Origin: Jaapia argillacea MUCL 33604
Taxonomy: Eukaryota; Basidiomycota; Agaricomycetes; Jaapiales; Jaapiaceae
DNA: 64,000 bases
Direction: 5' to 3'
Assembly (NCBI GenBank): GCA_000697665.1
Contig: KL197722.1
Span: forward strand, 314,914 to 378,913
Part shown: positions 60,006 through 64,000 of the stretch, one piece after another
Position numbering within the stretch: the stretch's first letter is position 1
Layout of the letters: every line of letters begins with the position of its first letter
Notes under the pieces: generated by a model
What the model saw: the letters and a program-made list of their open reading frames with translations, nothing else
Databases searched by the model: none
Told to the model about the DNA's origin: nothing
Program-made: the position numbers and the translations under genes

Positions 60006-60371
60006 TCATAAGTAGTCCTGTAATACGTTGGAGAATGGACTTGTTTGAGATTTCGAGGAGGTCCTGGCGGAGGTCCGCAGGAATGTTTCCATGGAGTCCA
60101 CAGCAGGTCCACATGGGCCCGATGGACTAGTCTCTCCATCCGACGTCATTCCTCCTGTTATCCCCTGCCCATCTGATGTTCCCAGAAATTGAGTTCCCGC
60201 TATAACGCGAGAGGGTAAGTATGGATCCTCCATGTCAAGCACAGGGTAAGCTCCCCATTTGTATCCTCTCCATCGCAGCGATTCCAAATAAATCTTATAT
60301 CGCTTAGCTTGCGAATTACAGTCGTGTCTCAACAAGAACACATACAAGCCAGACAAATGTGACAAGTACAT
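60006..60371 (-). CDS. Candidate small protein (121 aa)
   Basis: A single open frame with an ATG start. The first half (YKIYLESLRWRGYKWGAYPV) looks like a folded segment and the second half is Ser/Gly/Thr-rich. No known domain recognised. It may be the last exon of a longer gene: minus-strand frames at 60748-60329 look protein-like too, but I could not fix a splice. It lies tail to tail with PFF1 only 37 bases away. Confidence 0.3.
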   Translation of the reverse strand: MYLSHLSGLYVFLLRHDCNSQAKRYKIYLESLRWRGYKWGAYPVLDMEDPYLPSRVIAGTQFLGTSDGQGITGGMTSDGETSPSGPCGPAVDSMETFLRTSARTSSKSQTSPFSNVLQDYL

Positions 60372-61193
60372 GAGGAATTTGTATGAATGTTGTCAGGCCT
60401 TGTATGAGCGCGAAGGAGAGAAGGCAGAGTCGACTGCATGTCCCATGCCGGGTGTGGTCCGGAGATGGTTGAAGAACCATCCAAAGAAGTGAACTTGGTG
60501 TGTGGTAACGCGTTACTCCTGGATTGAACACGGGTGGAACTCTGAAAATGTTCCCTTCCAGTGTGTAATCCCGACTTGGATGGCGTCGCCCACGAAGTTA
60601 TCATAGAACCATAACTGGTTTGTATTTTTCGGATACCGAGATAACGAATATGGGATGATTGCGATAGGCGTCGTTCAGCCCCGCTGTCAAGATTCCTGTG
60701 TTCCGACTCGGATATCGTAACCATATATCGCCAGTCATGTTCCTTCACATCGCCATGAGCCCGAAAGTGAGTGTGAAGTTATGAAGTCTTATCAGTATTC
60801 TGACTTGTCGAAATGTATCTTATCAGAAAACGCCACATGATTATATCGGTCTCACTGACCGGTTTCGTTGGAGGGAAGAAAACAACGGGGCTCAGTCGTT
60901 TCTACTGCCTTGGGCCAGTTTTGCCGTTCCGAGTCATGAGTAGCACACTGGTGCTCACTGGGACGGGCCCAAACAATCGAGCTATCCGAGACACCAACGA
61001 ACCAAATTTTATTGCTAACGATACAGTCAGGGTCACATAGTAAAACGGGCGACATAACGACATAAGGGATGGTCAAGGCATAGTGTGATACAGAGTCATA
61101 ATCTCTCACCCATAGGTCTCGCTAAAGAAAGTCTGGAAGTCCCATATCGTCCCAAACGATAATAGGTTAAACGGATAACAAAGTGCAGACGAG
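60372..61193. other. Intergenic region
   Basis: Holds only short frames; possible upstream exons of the 60006-60371 candidate. Confidence 0.3.
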
Positions 61194-62766
61194 TCATTTC
61201 TTGCCCATGTCCCATTCCACCATCGACTCCAGTACGACCTTGGCTCGGACAATCGCCGTATCTTCCCACTCGTCCTCATCATCATCGGCCTTGACCTTAT
61301 CCATGCGTCCAACCCCAAGTTCGACGGTTGCCAGCACCCTTGGGACCTCTCTCGCCCCCTCCTTCTTCTCCGTCTGCTCTGGGTCGATATCGACCATCCA
61401 AGCAGAGTCGTAGGCTTCTTCGGGACTAGCCCAAGTCGCGTCCAAGTCGCAGGATAGGATATCTTGTCCCATGAGTTTGTTGATGTCGAGTGAGGAGGAT
61501 ACGACGCCTTTGATCTTTTCGAGGAGTTTCGATTTGACGGTGTCGTTGATTTGTTTGAGGTTGCTCTTGCACCCCGCAACGAGCAGTATGTCGATTAGGC
61601 GTTCGGCAATGGGTGGGATCAGGGTTGCTGCGACGTCAGAATCGCCATGTACCACTCCTTGAATGTGCTTTCGGCTTAGCGCTCTCCAGCGCCTCGCGAC
61701 CGCGAGTGGCTCTATTCATCGACTGGTGAGTTTACGTTTCGTGGTTATCTTGGAGATACGACTCACCAGACTCTCGCATATGGTAGTAAACATCGTCATA
61801 CACGTCACATATCGTCTCATTCTCCCTCGCGAGATCAAAATGCCAACCCCTAATAATCCAATGACAATACATAGTCAAACAACCTTGTAACGCGACCTGC
61901 ACGATAGTCGGGTCATCGGTCGACTTCAACAACTGAGCCATTCGAGGGCCCAAAGCAGTCTCGGCCCATTCGCGCGCAGCAACGGCTTGTTTGGAAGGAT
62001 CGATCTTGTTTTCTTTGAATTGGAAACTTTCGGCCATGGACGCTGCGATGTGGTGGATGTCACCGTTTAGGTCCTGGACTTTTTGGGTTACGCCTTCGAC
62101 GGATGCTGAATCGGTCGTGGAAAGGAACGTTTGGGCGACTTGGAGCTCGGCGCTACGGGACTCGAGGAGGGAGAGGATGTGGTCATGTTGGGCGGCTAGT
62201 GTTTCGTATCCTTGCTTCTGCTCGTCGAGAGTGGAAACGAGTGTCGTAATTTCCTCTTTGGCTTTGTTGGTGATGGCATTGTCTGCGGTGACCTTCTCCT
62301 GGAGGGTACGCATCTGGTCTTGCAACTCCACCGTCTTGACCCTACTCGCTTCCGCCGCCTCCTCCGCCGCCTTCCTCCCTTTCTCTTCGCCGCTGACCCG
62401 CTTCTCTAGCTCCGCCTTCTCCTTCTCTACGGCATCCAGTCTCACTGCAATTTCATCCTTCTCCGCCACCACGCCTTCCAGTCTCTTCTCGAGGCTCTCC
62501 TTCTCCATCACCGTGACCTCCAATCGCCCTCGGCATATCTCGAGTTCTCGCAAAGCTTCCTCAACAGCCGTCCTATCAATACTCTCCAGCTCGGTACCGG
62601 GATCTACCTCGGTGGATTTGTCGACGTGATCGGTTGACCCCGTCCAAGACACGAGGGTCCTAGTGGGCGCAGGGTTTCGTACGAACTGCAGTCCCCCATA
62701 GTACGCGATCCAGCCGCGTAGACTATAAGCAAAGTTTGCTAGAAAACCTCCAAGACCAGTTGGCAT
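61194..62766 (-). CDS. Coiled-coil protein, unknown (505 aa)
   Basis: Exons 62766-61767 and 61711-61194 join across a 55-nt GTGAGT..AATAG intron in phase 1. The N-terminus (GGFLANFAYSLRGWIAYYGG) is hydrophobic and could anchor the protein. Residues about 65-215 are Glu/Lys/Ala-rich with heptad spacing (KESLEKRLEGVVAEKDEIAV), a long coiled coil. A helical domain with Trp-rich ends follows (YCHWIIRGWHFDLARENETI). The C-terminal part is acidic (VKADDDEDEWEDT). I do not recognise a named family. A nearer acceptor (CACCAG) would hit a stop at once, so the one used is fixed by frame. Confidence 0.72.
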
Positions 62767-63853
62767 ATTTTGACGTTGACGTGAGAGCGGTTGGTGTGTT
62801 CCGAGTCTGAGGTACCTCCGAGCAACCTTCTATATATGCAGCACGCTTTTGGATTGGCAAACCGATCTCTCAAGGATGCAAGACGCAACGTTCCGATTGA
62901 CGTGCGTATGAGGCGTGGTATTTGGTCTGCCACGAGGCCCCTCGCCTGATTAATGGGTGGGTGTGTTTACCCGGGGTGTGTTCGAGGCGAGGTAGTGTCT
63001 TGATATAATCTACTGGTGCAGTTATCATTAACGATCGGACTTGGGTCTCTCCCCTTGAAACTTCAGATCCGCTCTCAGGCTAGACTGCCACCCGCCTCCT
63101 TCGACGCCGCCTTTCCCTTCGAATATTGATCATTTCTGAAAGTATTTGTCTGGATCGTAAGTAATGTTTTTTTCTCTCGGACCGGATGCAGCGTGAATCA
63201 CCTCCAGGCAGGGTCTTGGCTCGCACAATTCATGTGTTTCAGCGTGGATCCAAGGTTAGCGTTGTGTCCTCCACAACCGCAAGTTTGTTCTGGACCACCG
63301 AGCTTGGGGTGGAGGGCGGGGGGTCATTTCTTTTTTGTTCTAACCGCTGCAAAGTGCGTGTAGGCAGTTTCGACGGCTCTAATTCGTCGCACTCTTGGTT
63401 CCCCCGCCAGCGGGAAGCCGTTGATTGTGACGTACGTATCTTAATCTCCTTCGCGGGACGTGCGAACTTCTCATGTTCAAGGGAAAGATGACGACCTCCT
63501 CCTCCAACTTCCGTAACTGCTATCTCGGTTTGTTGGGGTGGATACTAATCTCCTGGCGGATTGTTTCTGCCTGCCCTCATCCCCATTGGCTAGAGTCACC
63601 GGATGTCACAGACTGTCACAGCTGAATTGTCACGGGTCACGGGGCTTCCCAGTCGATCTGCTTCTGGCATGGGTTCGATTGCAATTGATAATGCAGTGGT
63701 GAGCGGTATCCAAAGGTGTCCCCGCCAGCTACATCTGGCAATGACCGGATCTCTTGTGATCGCCACTCCGGCGGCCCATACATTCCTCCGAGACACTGAT
63801 GACAGGTTTCGTTTTTAATGAGCAATACCTCCATCATATTTTACGACCTCGAC
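62767..63853. other. Upstream region without a supportable gene
   Basis: About 1.1 kb of short frames. The left part is the promoter of the coiled-coil gene. Confidence 0.4.
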
Positions 63854-64000
63854 GATGCCAACCCCTTTGACTATCGATACGGCGACACCGACTCAGAACT
63901 TAACTGACAGGGTCTTCCATCATACCGAGGCTCACCAGGCCAGCGCCGCTGGCGGTGGGAGGCGACTGTCTGCGCGACGGTTCTCTCTATCTGGGTTCAA
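63854..64000 (+). CDS. Possible first exon of a gene running off the window
   Basis: From an ATG at 63854 the frame stays open for 49 codons to the right edge. The peptide (MPTPLTIDTATPTQ...) is Thr/Pro-rich then Arg/Ser-rich (RRLSARRFSLSG), a plausible disordered N-terminus. No domain can be seen, and chance openness over 147 nt is not excluded. Confidence 0.35.

Overview
The window looks like nuclear DNA of a filamentous basidiomycete, probably an agaricomycete. Genes lie on both strands, almost all are cut by short (about 45-110 nt) GT..AG introns, several have branch sites of the CTAAC type, and the conserved genes are fungal housekeeping genes. I assembled exon joins by hand from splice signals and reading-frame continuity. 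For most genes every junction keeps the frame and the coding length divides by three, but no transcript evidence was available.

Layout. 0.4 kb: an intron-containing tRNA-Thr(CGT). 0.6-5.1 kb: three poorly resolved candidate genes. 5.1-7.3 kb: no supportable gene. 7.5-9.25 kb: INO1 (inositol-3-phosphate synthase). 9.6-12.7 kb: an F-box protein. 13.3-15.1 kb: a mitochondrial carrier in 14 exons. 16-18.8 kb: a zinc metalloprotease and the REX4-type exonuclease. 18.9-32.6 kb: an unusual island (below). 33.7-40.8 kb: CDH1 (APC/C activator) and SPT7 (SAGA subunit), divergent. 41.2-47.6 kb: a second F-box protein, a small membrane protein, PEF1 (penta-EF-hand) and a third member of the island's ubiquitin-fold family. 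49.1-53.6 kb: a single-pass membrane protein with a PPxY motif and an RGG/WG-rich protein. 54.3-60 kb: a twin-ATPase ABC protein and the vacuolar M28 peptidase PFF1. 61.2-62.8 kb: a coiled-coil protein. A gene may start at the right edge.

The island is the most interesting part. Two intact, intron-rich genes for a cellular reverse transcriptase-like protein (884 and 919 aa, catalytic YDD present) face each other as a 3.4-kb inverted repeat. Between them are four genes on one strand: two paralogues built from phase-0 exon modules, then two paralogues with a predicted N-terminal PB1/ubiquitin-like region and a C-terminal SUMO-like region. A third ubiquitin-fold paralogue lies 18 kb away. The duplication breakpoint falls inside the last RT exon, so only one copy keeps an Arg-Gly-rich tail. 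Whether RT and ubiquitin-fold genes work together is inference from position only.

Two gene-start models (SPT7, RT) depend on very short first exons. The three candidates before 5.1 kb, the 60-kb small ORF and the right-edge ORF are the least certain calls.
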